Assembly: GCA_964526325.1 (NCBI GenBank)
Contig: CAZGKM010000003.1
Span: 1-64,000, forward strand
Origin: JACPHD01 sp964526325
GTDB taxonomy: Bacteria; Patescibacteriota; Patescibacteriia; Patescibacteriales; GWC2-42-12
DNA: 64,000 bases
Reading direction: 5' to 3'
Below, piece after piece: positions 22,122 through 33,300 of this stretch. The position numbers and the translations under genes are program-made. The notes under the pieces were generated by a model. It had not been told where the DNA came from. It saw only the letters and a list, made by a program, of their open reading frames with translations, and did not search any database. The stretch's first letter is position 1; each line of letters opens with the position of its first letter.

Positions 22122-25100
22122 ATGCAAACTAAATACCGGCGCAATAAAAGCCGCGGTTATTTTAAAAAAAATAATTTATCATCTAAACATAATTCATTAA
22201 AAAATATATGGCGGGTTATTTATTGTTTTTTAAGTCCGAAAAAAATTAATAAAATATCCAAAAAATTATTAACTTCAGGGTGGCGGTCAGTCGTCGCTCT
22301 TTTTTTAATTTTAAACGTAATTACCGGTTTTGGCCCGATAAATTATATTAATAAAATAATAGTCGCCTTAGCCGAAAAAGATAATTCAACAATCGGATTT
22401 TATCCAGAAAATTGCCAAGAAGATTTTAGCGTTGAAAACAATATATCCGGCTGGGTTAATATTTTAAATATAACCGATAAACCGGGAGTAGATGAATTTG
22501 GCGATTTTCGTCTATTTAACAATAGCAATTCAGCTTTATATTTAAGAGGAATTTACGGTATTAGATGCAGTAAGTTTACCAATTCGGAGTTTATGCCGGA
22601 AAAAATAGAAAATATGGAATCTCAACCGAAAGCTTCGGTTCAAAATATTGATACATCAGAATTTGAAGCAGAGTCGCCGGAAGATATGCCGGAAATTATA
22701 AATAACGATAACGGTTCTTCTCAAGACAATTCAGAAAACACAATTCAAATCCAAGATATTCCGACAATAGACAGCAATATATCTTCCGAAGTAATACCGG
22801 ATGAAATACAGTATGAAGATTTAGAGAACTGGGTTAATGATAATAAAGTTGAGGTAATAGATGAAATTCGGGAAAATGATAATTCGAATAATGGCGGACA
22901 GGTTGAAATAATAAATATCGTCGAGTCAGATAGTCTTAATACCGAATCGGTTATTATTATTCAGGATGAAAGCAGCGAAGTTAAAAAGGAACCGGAAAAT
23001 AATGATGCGGATACCGAAAATCCAGATGAACCAATTTCATATTCAACTTCAATAATTAACGGAATTAAAAAAAGTTTATCAGTAGGCGAGGTTTCGGCCG
23101 GCGAAGAAATAGCGGCAGGAGACGAAGTCAAGGTCAATAGAGAATTTAAAAAAGCCAATATAAAATTGTCATTAGGCATAAAAAAAATTGAAGAAATAAA
23201 TGAGAACAACGTTAACACTACAGAGACTAACGAGATTGAAATAAATGAAAAAGATTTAAATGCCGAGGATAATATTAACTTTCAAAATAATATTGATATC
23301 AATCAATCGGAAGTTTCGACGGGAGAAGAAGTTCGGGCGGAAAATGAAGGAATTTTAGACGGAGATGAGAAGACAACAGAAGAAAATACTGAGGAGCCGG
23401 GAGTAATAGTTAGTTTAATGAAAAAAATTATAAATTTAAAAAATATTTTTACCGCTCAAGCGGAAGACAATGAAGATGACAATAGAGATAAAACGATTTT
23501 AACCTTATGGTATTCGCTCAGCAATCAGCAAAGCAACGGGGGTGAAGAAACCTGGTTTGAATTATCTAGAATTCCGGCAAAAGATTTATCAAACGCAATT
23601 AACGGAGGATATCTTGCTATTGAAGCCCCGGAAATAAAAAGCTGGGAGGATATAAATAATTTAAAGATTAAATTAATAGGCGGGATGGATAATAAAGAAT
23701 ACGAAGTTTATATAGATAGCGTCTGGACGGAAGTTGAATATAAAAAAATAGACGGCGAAGAAACCGAAGCCGAGAAAAAAGACAGATGGAAGAATATGTT
23801 AAAATTTATTTCCGAAAAGAATGATTTTAAAATTAATGACAGATGGGAATTAAAATTTAATTATTCTAAAAATAATAAGAAATTAAGCGAATGGCTTCGT
23901 ATCGGTGATTATTGGAATGATATAAGCTTAAGCGCGTTTATAGAGAGAGAGGGCGAGAAAGTCGTCGAGGTTCCGCTTGATATTCAGTATGGAGCCAGCG
24001 GTGATTTTACCATAAAGTTGTCAAAAGATTTTGAAGTTATTAAGCCCGGGAAATATTCAATTAAATTCGTGTTTGACGATAATTCCGGCGAGGAAAAAGA
24101 AACCATTGAATTAAGCCATGATTTTACCTGGGGAGTTTTGGCGGTAAATACCAATAAGTCGGTATATCTTCCGGGCGAGAAAGCCTATTTGCAGATGGCC
24201 GTTCTTGATGATTTCGGCCATACTATATGCGACGCTGATATTTATATGGAAATTGTTTTACCGGATAATAATACGGAATATTTAAGCACTGAAAATGGAT
24301 TAATAGAAAGAAGCCGAAGCTGCGGGCCGGATAATGTTACGAATTTTCCGGATTATTTTGCTTTTTATGAAATTCCTCTTGGCGGGATTTATGGTATTAA
24401 TTTGCAGTCAATTTCTTACGCCGGTGAAAGGAAAATTAGAGATCAATTTATCGCTGAAAATTATAGTGCGGTCGATATTGAAAGGATAGGGCCGACGAGA
24501 ATCTATCCTATCGCAAATTACAGCATGGCTTTTAAAATAAAAATAAACGAAGATTTCAGCGGAGATTTAGAGGATTTTCTGCCGGCTAATTTTAAAATAA
24601 TCAATCAGCAAATAAAAATCAAAGATAAAGTTTCCGGCGAATTTGAAAATTATAATTCGTTTATATCGACGAGTTCTCTTTTTTTAACATTTAATATTAA
24701 GGAAGAAGGAGATAAAAAAGTTTTGGCGTGGGGTAATTTAAACTTAAAGCAGGACGATGAATTAGAAATTATATATATATTTGACGCGCCGGACATTTCT
24801 CCGGAATTGTTTCTTTTAGGCCCTTTTAGGCTTATTGATTCCGATTCAAATAAAAACGGAGGTCAAATAAAAAGCGGTTCGGAAAACGTATTTTTTAAAG
24901 AGGCGCGCCAGTGGCAGATCGCTTCAGATGCTGTTAATATTTTTTCGGCCGTTGGCGGTACGCATCAAAATTGGACTAATCCGGGATACGGCTGGGATTT
25001 AACCGATAATACATATGCCACAAGAATATTGCCGAAATTTAGCGCCGATGATTCAGCCAACTATCTATTAGCCACTTCAACCAACGCCTCAAGTCTTGTG

Positions 25101-27371
25101 GGCACGATTTCTAAAGTAGAAATCGGGGTTGAAGGCTACGTGGAAACAAACAATATTATTACTTATCTTGTGCCTGTATTTAACGGCACGACCGATGGGT
25201 CGGGCACATATCCGATAAGCGCGGCTAATATGGGAACGGCGGACGATAACGCTAGCGATTATGTTGATATAACCGGCGATCCAAACGGTCCGGGAGCGAG
25301 CAACTGGACTTGGTCGGACGTGATAAATTTAGATATTAAAGTTTATGGCAATAACAGCTCGAATAAAGCAGGAACTTTATATATTGACCAAATAAGATTG
25401 AGCGTAACATATAATACGCCCCCGACAGGAAATTTTAATTCTGCCGTTCAAAAAACCGATGACACGGGAATGATTGACGTCTCAATAGAAATTAATGACG
25501 CGGACGGGGATAATCAAGTGCGGGCGAAAATGGAATATGTCGCCGGCTCAGACTGCAATTTTTCTGTTCCCCTTAACCCTTCCATTAACGAAACCGACAC
25601 GAATACTACCGCGGATTTCGGCGATCCGAAAGTAGATAATTCAAGCGAATATCAAATAGGAACAACAACCGGTTGGATACTGACTTCGTCCGGTTCAAAT
25701 ACGGTTGAATTTGACTGGAATTCAAAACTCAATATTCCGGACGCGGACGATATTTATTGCCTTAGGCTAACGGCAAGCGACGGCATTGACGGCCAGACTG
25801 TTTCCGCAACAACTACTTTAGCTATCGATAATAAAGCTCCGACCGCTCCCGGCGCTCTCGCTATGGACGAAAGAACCGGAAGTAGCATAAGCTTATACTT
25901 CGGCGATTCAAGCGTGGAAAGCAATTTTTATGAATATAAAGTATTTTACAAAGAATATGACGGGCTTGACGTGACTGAGGCCGATACTTTGCACGGAAGT
26001 TCTACCGATTCAAATCTTGGATTTATGGATTATGGCAATGCGGCGACAACAACAATCGGCGGATTATTGCCAAATACTCTTTATAGTTTCAGTATCTGGG
26101 CATACGATATATTCGGCCACAAAGCAAGTTCAACCAGAGTGGATATTTCAACCAATGCTCCGCCGACCGGCAGTATTAATTCAGCCGTCCAAAGAACCGA
26201 TGGAACAGGGATAACCGATATTTCAATAGAAGTTGACGATCCGAATAACGATGATACGGTTCGCGCGAAAATAGAGTATGTTGCCGGTCCGGAATGCGAT
26301 TTTTCTTTTCCGCTGGATCCGACTATTGATGAAACCGACACAAATACAACCGCCGACTGGGGTGATCCAAAAGTTGATAACCAATCCGTTTATCAGATAG
26401 GCTCATCTACGGGATGGATTTTTACTTCGCCGGGTTCAAATACCGTTGAATTCGATTGGCAGTCAAATATTGACGAGCCGGATGCAAATGATACTTATTG
26501 CATTAGATTAACCTTGAATGACGGAATAGACGATCAGCCATTATCCGCCACTACCACTCTAACTCTTGATAATGTCGCGCCGACCGCTCCGGGAGCGTTG
26601 ACAAGCGGAGGGGCGGATTCAAGTTCTATTACATTAAATTTTAACTCCGCGACCGAAGAAACTAATTTTTCTCAATATAAAATATTTTATAAACCAGGCG
26701 CTTCCGGGGTTACCGAAGGTGACTCCGAACATGTTGATTCTGATTTAAGCGATATTAATTACAACAGCACAACGTTTACCGTAGTCGAAGGCTTGCTTCC
26801 TAATACGCAGTATGTTTTTAACATCTGGGCCTATGATTCTTACGGGCATAAAATAAGCTCTACCGAGGTAGCTATTTATACGAGCTCTCTGATAACGAAC
26901 GACTCTTTAATATTTACCAATCCGCAATCAAGCAATATTTTAATCGCGGACGGATTGACTGAATGGAATTTTAGAGCGGTTATAAGCCATGATGACGGCT
27001 GGGAGTCGATTGCTAGCACTACTTTAAAGTTGGCGGATTATTCCGATAACACTTCTCCTTACGAGGATTTAGAATTTATATGGGTTCAGTCTTCAGATAG
27101 TTTTTCAGAGGCAGGAAACGATATCCTCGGGGCCGCGGTTATTTCTCCGGCCAGCTCGTCGTCATGCGCTTCCAATACGTGCACCTTGGATTTTAAACTA
27201 GTATTTAACGCAAATTTCGCTTCGTCAAGCGTTAATTATGTGGCTCAATTATACAGTGAAGATGACTATGGATATACTGACGAAGACTATTATATTGATT
27301 ATTATCAAGTGAAAATGGCAAAAATTAAACAGATACATTATCGCTGGAGAAACGATAACGGCGGAGAATAA
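22122..27371 (+). CDS. Giant surface protein 1 (1749 aa), macroglobulin-like module plus FN3-type repeats
   Basis: The ATG at 22122 gives 1749 aa; a TTG at 22098 is possible. A basic N-terminus and membrane helix (about residues 58-80) lead into a long acidic, Asn/Glu-rich linker (about 150-460). A beta domain follows, then a module with DFTWGVLAVNTNKSVYLPGE and LDDFGHTICDAD resembling MG2-type macroglobulin strands and shared with the other two giants. Two PPTG modules alternate with two FN3-like units (KAPTAPGAL, LLPNTLYSF). The gene ends abruptly in IHYRWRNDNGGE, which in giant 3 opens a domain, so the C-terminus looks truncated. It is probably membrane-anchored and extracellular. Confidence 0.85.
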   Translation: MQTKYRRNKSRGYFKKNNLSSKHNSLKNIWRVIYCFLSPKKINKISKKLLTSGWRSVVALFLILNVITGFGPINYINKIIVALAEKDNSTIGFYPENCQEDFSVENNISGWVNILNITDKPGVDEFGDFRLFNNSNSALYLRGIYGIRCSKFTNSEFMPEKIENMESQPKASVQNIDTSEFEAESPEDMPEIINNDNGSSQDNSENTIQIQDIPTIDSNISSEVIPDEIQYEDLENWVNDNKVEVIDEIRENDNSNNGGQVEIINIVESDSLNTESVIIIQDESSEVKKEPENNDADTENPDEPISYSTSIINGIKKSLSVGEVSAGEEIAAGDEVKVNREFKKANIKLSLGIKKIEEINENNVNTTETNEIEINEKDLNAEDNINFQNNIDINQSEVSTGEEVRAENEGILDGDEKTTEENTEEPGVIVSLMKKIINLKNIFTAQAEDNEDDNRDKTILTLWYSLSNQQSNGGEETWFELSRIPAKDLSNAINGGYLAIEAPEIKSWEDINNLKIKLIGGMDNKEYEVYIDSVWTEVEYKKIDGEETEAEKKDRWKNMLKFISEKNDFKINDRWELKFNYSKNNKKLSEWLRIGDYWNDISLSAFIEREGEKVVEVPLDIQYGASGDFTIKLSKDFEVIKPGKYSIKFVFDDNSGEEKETIELSHDFTWGVLAVNTNKSVYLPGEKAYLQMAVLDDFGHTICDADIYMEIVLPDNNTEYLSTENGLIERSRSCGPDNVTNFPDYFAFYEIPLGGIYGINLQSISYAGERKIRDQFIAENYSAVDIERIGPTRIYPIANYSMAFKIKINEDFSGDLEDFLPANFKIINQQIKIKDKVSGEFENYNSFISTSSLFLTFNIKEEGDKKVLAWGNLNLKQDDELEIIYIFDAPDISPELFLLGPFRLIDSDSNKNGGQIKSGSENVFFKEARQWQIASDAVNIFSAVGGTHQNWTNPGYGWDLTDNTYATRILPKFSADDSANYLLATSTNASSLVGTISKVEIGVEGYVETNNIITYLVPVFNGTTDGSGTYPISAANMGTADDNASDYVDITGDPNGPGASNWTWSDVINLDIKVYGNNSSNKAGTLYIDQIRLSVTYNTPPTGNFNSAVQKTDDTGMIDVSIEINDADGDNQVRAKMEYVAGSDCNFSVPLNPSINETDTNTTADFGDPKVDNSSEYQIGTTTGWILTSSGSNTVEFDWNSKLNIPDADDIYCLRLTASDGIDGQTVSATTTLAIDNKAPTAPGALAMDERTGSSISLYFGDSSVESNFYEYKVFYKEYDGLDVTEADTLHGSSTDSNLGFMDYGNAATTTIGGLLPNTLYSFSIWAYDIFGHKASSTRVDISTNAPPTGSINSAVQRTDGTGITDISIEVDDPNNDDTVRAKIEYVAGPECDFSFPLDPTIDETDTNTTADWGDPKVDNQSVYQIGSSTGWIFTSPGSNTVEFDWQSNIDEPDANDTYCIRLTLNDGIDDQPLSATTTLTLDNVAPTAPGALTSGGADSSSITLNFNSATEETNFSQYKIFYKPGASGVTEGDSEHVDSDLSDINYNSTTFTVVEGLLPNTQYVFNIWAYDSYGHKISSTEVAIYTSSLITNDSLIFTNPQSSNILIADGLTEWNFRAVISHDDGWESIASTTLKLADYSDNTSPYEDLEFIWVQSSDSFSEAGNDILGAAVISPASSSSCASNTCTLDFKLVFNANFASSSVNYVAQLYSEDDYGYTDEDYYIDYYQVKMAKIKQIHYRWRNDNGGE

Positions 27372-27393
27372 TGATATTTTAGATTTAACGATT

Positions 27394-30300
27394 ATGAACT
27401 TACTTAGATTTAAAAAGAAGAATAAAATATGCTTAATCAGTTTGCTGGCGATATTGGCGCTTGCCTCTTTTTTTTATAAAGCGCAAGCGGAAAGCGTTGA
27501 TGGGCAGATAGTAGACGGATTCAGCTTAAATTTAATTTCGGCAGACAAAAATTTTAGTTCAAATGAAAATCCAAAAATGGAATTCAGTTTCGAGAAAAAA
27601 AGAAAAGGCCTTGATAAGTTTTGGGCTATATTAATTTCTATTTTCATGGATGAATACAGAGAAATTAATATAAGCGCTAAGGCGGTTGATATAAATAATT
27701 TAAATAAGGGAGATATTGATGTTCGTTTTGAATATCAAAATTATGGCAAGTTCGCGGTTTATTTAGATAATAATTCAAATAGGTTCAGGCAGGGAAAGTA
27801 CAGGCTGGAAATAGCCATTAACGATGCTCAGTTAACCGAAGGAAAAGATATTGTATTTTCCCAAGACTTCACCTGGGGCGTTCTGGCTTTAAATTTAAAC
27901 AAATCGATGTATGCTCCGACGGAAACCGCTTATCTGCAAATGGGAGTATTGGACGATTTTGGCCATACAATCTGCGACGCCGGATTATATTTGGAGATTA
28001 CCGCTCCTGACGGCGAAATTGCTAAATTAAGTACGGAAAATAATCAAATTATAAAAAATCCGGAATGCGGTCCCAACAACGTCATAGATTCGCCCGACTA
28101 CTACGCCCACTACGGTCTGGCCGGCGCCGGAAAATATAAAATTAAATTAACCGCCAATACGGCTAACGGCGTTAAAGAAATAACCGACGAATTTGAAGTC
28201 CGTGATTATATCCCGTTTGAGATAGAAAGAATCGGACCGACTCGTATCTACCCGTTGGCTCCATACCAAATGAAATTTAGCATTAAAGCCAATAAGGATT
28301 TTAAAGGAACTTTTAGCGAATATATTCCCGGAAATTTTACTGTTACGGAAAGCGTTGGGGCGGAAACCGTCTCGGAAGGCAATTATATTTTCATAAATTG
28401 GCCGGTTGATTGGCAAATCGGCCAAACTTATGAATATCAATATACTTTTGACGCGCCTGACGTTTCCCCTGAATTTTATCTCTTAGGTCCGGCGCGGGCG
28501 GGTGATTTCGAGGAATTAAGGCAATGGCAGATCGCTTCCGACGCCGTTGAGAATTTATGGTCAGGCAGCAACGCCGGCGCCTCGGGTGTAACCGTAACCA
28601 ATACGGCGAACGCCAACGGTTCAGCCACGAGTACCTGGTCCAACGCGGTTGATAGCGCCGGCCGCTGGGCGGCTAATGCCGGAACTTGGACTTTCACCAT
28701 GAATAATTCAGCTATTGGCACAGGAACGATTAACAGCGTTTATCTATACTTAAAACATTACCAGAGCGGGCAAGTAGATGATGCTTTAAGCATCCAGGTT
28801 TACGACGGAACCGCCTGGACTACGGTTCAAAGCTACAACGCCACTACCAGGCCGCCGACAGCGGATACAACCAATAATTGGGACGTCTCTTCAATATTGA
28901 ATACCTGGACGAAAATCAACGCGGCTCAAGTAAGAATATTCGGCGTCAGCAAAGTTGCCGGCGATGACGCTATTACCTGGTATGTTGATACGGTTGAATT
29001 ACGAGTTGATTATTTATTAAACAATCCGCCCACAGGCAATTTTTCTTCGGCTAATTTTAGGACCGATGAATCGGGCGTGGTTGATGTTGTCATGGTAATT
29101 AATGATGCGAACGGCGATGATCTAACCAGAGCTAAAATTGAGTATGTAGAGGGAGCCGCGTGTAATTTCGGTTCTCCGCTAGATCCTACTTTAGATGAAA
29201 TTGACGCGAATACTTCTGCTTCTAACGGAGATCCGAAAACTGAAAATGACAATACTTATCAGATTGGCAATAGCTCCGGATGGATATTGACTTCAGGCGG
29301 CGCTAATACAATAAATTTTGATTGGCTGTCTAAAACCGATCTGCCGAACGCATCCAGTACTTACTGTTTAAGGCTAACTGCTAATGACGGCACGATTGAT
29401 CAATCTCCGCTGGCTACAACCACGGTTTATATTGATAATTATGCCCCGTTAATCAGTAACGTGATATTTAATCCCAGCTCCGGCACGCTGAAGATCGGAG
29501 CTACGGCCACTACCACTATTATCGCCGACAGTACCGGCTATACTGCCGGAACCATCACTATCAACGGCGTTAACGTGGCCGGAACTTTTTACGACAACGG
29601 CGACAATACCTATCGTGTTACTTATACTGTTAGCGAAGGCGATGCCAATATTTTAGATTCGGCCAATTTGCCGGTAAGTATTGTATTAAAAGATAGTTTT
29701 AACAATCAAAGCGCGGCCTATACGACCGCCGACTCGGCGGGTCGTCCGGGCGTGGATGCGACTAAGCCGGTTATCTCCGCAGTTTATATTGCAAATGGAA
29801 ATTATAAAATTAATGACAATATTATAGTAACAATTAATTCGGACGGACTCGGATATTTAGCCGGCGCTATTACAGTCAATGACGTGGATGTTTCAGGCAC
29901 ATTAATCGATAACAATGACAATACTTATAAAGTTATATATACGGTTGCCGAAGGTGATACTGACCGGCCCGCCGAAACTATTCCGGTTAGCATAGTTTTG
30001 TCAGACGCAGCCGGAAATTTAAGTAGTGAACATATAATAGCTGAATATAATACTGCTTCGGTGGACGCCCATCGCCCGATTATTTCCAATGTCGCTATGC
30101 TGCCAAGTTCCGGCACGCTGAAGATCGGAGCTACGGCCACTACCACTATTACATCTGACGGCACCGGCTACACGGCCGGAACCATCACTATCAACGGCGT
30201 TAACGTGGCCGGCACTTTTTACGACAACGGCGATAATACCTATCGTGTTACTTACACCGTGACCGAAGGGGATGACGATATTGACGATTCGGTCGACTTG

Positions 30301-33300
30301 CCGGTCAGCATTACTTTACTGGATACGGCCGGCAATGCTTCGGACGCCTATATTACGCCTGACGCCGCCGGTCGACCGGGTGTGGATGCGACTAAGCCTG
30401 TCATCTCCAATGTCACTATGCTGCCAACTTCCGGCACGCTGAAAATAGGAGCTACGGCCACTACCACTATTACTGCCGACAGCACCGGCTACACGGCCGG
30501 AACCATCACTATCAACGGCGTTAACGTGGCCGGCACTTTTTACGACAACGGCGATAATACCTATCGTGTTACTTACACCGTGACCGAAGGGGATGACGAT
30601 ATTGACGATTCGGTCGACTTGCCGGTCAGCATTACTTTACTGGATACGGCCGGCAATGCTTCGGACGCCTATATTACGCCTGACGCCGCCGGTCGACCGG
30701 GTGTGGATGCGACTAAGCCTGTCATCTCCAATGTCACTATGCTGCCAACTTCCGGCACGCTGAAAATAGGAGCTACGGCCACTACCACTATTACTGCCGA
30801 CAGCACCGGCTACACGGCCGGAACCATCACTATCAACGGCGTTAACGTGGCCGGCACTTTTTTTGATAACGGCGACAATACCTATCGTGTTACTTACACC
30901 GTATCCGAAGGCGATGACGATATTGACGATTCGGTCGACTTGCCGGTCAGCATTACTTTTCTGGATACGGCCAGCAATGTTTCAACCGCCTATAATACGC
31001 CTGACGCTTCTAACCGCCCGGGCGTTGATGCTAACCGTCCGATTATTTCCAACGTCACTATGCTGCCAAGTTCCGGCACGCTGAAGATCGGAGCTACGGC
31101 CACTACCACTATTACATCTGACGGCACCGGCTACACGGCCGGAACCATCACTATCAACGGCGTTAACGTGGCCGGCACTTTTTACGACAACGGCGATAAT
31201 ACCTATCGTGTTACTTACACCGTGACCGAAGGGGATGACGATATTGACGATTCGGTCGACTTGCCGGTCAGCATTACTTTACTGGATACGGCCGGCAATG
31301 CTTCGGACGCCTATATTACGCCTGACGCCGCCGGTCGACCGGGTGTGGATGCGACTAAGCCCACCGCCCCGGGCGCTCTAACCCTGTCGGAAAAGAAAAC
31401 CACCAGTATAATATTAAATTTCGGAGATGCTACCGCCGAATCTAATTTTTCCGAATATAAAATATTCTATAAACAGGGCGCCGGCGGGGTAACCGAAAGC
31501 GATTCTNNNNNNNNNNNNNNNNNNNNNNNNNNNNNNNNNNNNNNNNNNNNNNNNNNNNNNNNNNNNNNNNNNNNNNNNNNNNNNNNNNNNNNNNNNNNNN
31601 NNNNNNCCTCGCCGGGGGCGAATACGGTTAATTTTGACTGGCTGTCAGCGTCTGATTTGCCCGATACCAGCGGCACATATTGCCTTAGGTTAACCGTAAA
31701 TGACGGAAGTTTTGATCAGGCAACACCTGATACTATGATTATTTTTATTGATAATATAAAGCCCACCCCCCCGGGCGCTCTAACCCTCTCGGAAAAGAAA
31801 ACTACCAGTATAATATTAAATTTTGGAGATGCTACCATTGAATCTAATTTTTTCGAATATAAAATATTCTATAAACAGGGCGCCGGCGGGGTAACCGAAA
31901 GCGATTCTGAGCATAATTCCGGCGATGATCCCAATCTGGCCGATATAAATTTTTTCGGCGCGGCCACTACCACTATCGGCGGATTAACCGCCGGCACCCA
32001 ATATGTTTTTAACATCTGGGCCTACGATTCCGCCGGCAATAAAGCCAGTTCCACGGCAGAATTTACGGTCACGACCAATTATGTTCCGGAAAATCCCGTT
32101 TCCTTGTCCCAATACAAAAATGACGGCGTTACCTTAATCTCTAACGGCGGCTGGACTAACGAGGATAATATTAAGTTAGAAGCTCAAGTCAATGATTCTG
32201 ATATATCGGAAATTATTACCGTCTATTTTGAGCTGGCGACTTCGACAGACGCGTTTACCGGCGATTATTCTTCACCTTGTTCCGCCAGCGCGTCATGGGA
32301 TTCATGCTCCGGCAAAGTTTGGTCAATAACGTCTGCCGTCGGCAACTACAGCTCTACTCCATATACGGCAGTGGTAAATCCAACCTCTATTCCGGATAGC
32401 GCAGTTGGCTATAAATGGCAGGTTATGGCCTGCGATGATAATAACGCCTGCTCAAGCTGGGTTGACCCCGGCATCGATCCGAATTTTAAAATTGACACTA
32501 ATCCGCCGACAACACCGGGAAACTTGTCGGAAAACAGCAAAACAAGCACCACCATAACTCTAAATTTCGGTTCAGTCGCGAATGAAACGAATTTCGCCGA
32601 ATATAAAATATTCTATAAGCAAGGCGCTAGCGGGGTAACCGAAAGCGATTCCGAGTATAATTCCGGCAATGATCCCAATCTGGCCGATATAAATTTTTTC
32701 AGCGCGGCCACTACCACTATCGGCGGATTAACCGCCGGCACCCAATATGTTTTTAACATCTGGGCTTATGACCAGGCGGGGAATAAAGCGAACGGTACGG
32801 AGGTAGCGGTAACAACCAATAATCCGCCCGAAGGAAGTTTTTATTCAATAAGCCAGAGGCCGGATGGCTTAGGCGCCGTTGATATTTCCATACAGGTTGA
32901 TGATCCTGACAACAATGATGAAGTTCGCGCAAAAATTGAATACGAGGCCGGATCAGGATGTTCTTTCCTTTCTCCCCTTAAAACATTCCTGGATGAAACG
33001 GACGGCAATGCCACTTCTACTTACGGGGACGCTAAAATTGAAAATGATAACGAGTATCAAGTCGGCAATTCATCCGGCTGGATTATTACCTCGCCGGGGG
33101 CGAATACGGTTAATTTTGACTGGCTGTCAGCGTCTGATTTGCCGGCAGGAGACGGAATTTATTGTTTAAGATTAACCACCAATGACGGCACCGATGATCA
33201 AGCTGTGTCCGCGACCACAACTCTGATAATTGATAATGTTAATCCGACTGCGCCGGGAAATTTAAGCATGTATTCAAAAACCGGTGATTCAATCACGCTG

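Noticed and set aside
28147..28721. Two minus-strand open frames that recur identically at 49476-50050
   Set aside because: Their identity in both places comes only from the 855-bp duplication of the plus-strand genes; they have no start signals and no family resemblance.
29446..31359. Possible CRISPR array
   Set aside because: Repeats are 321 bp with no spacers and encode a continuous protein frame, so they are protein-coding tandem repeats. No cas genes and no short spaced repeats were seen anywhere in the window.
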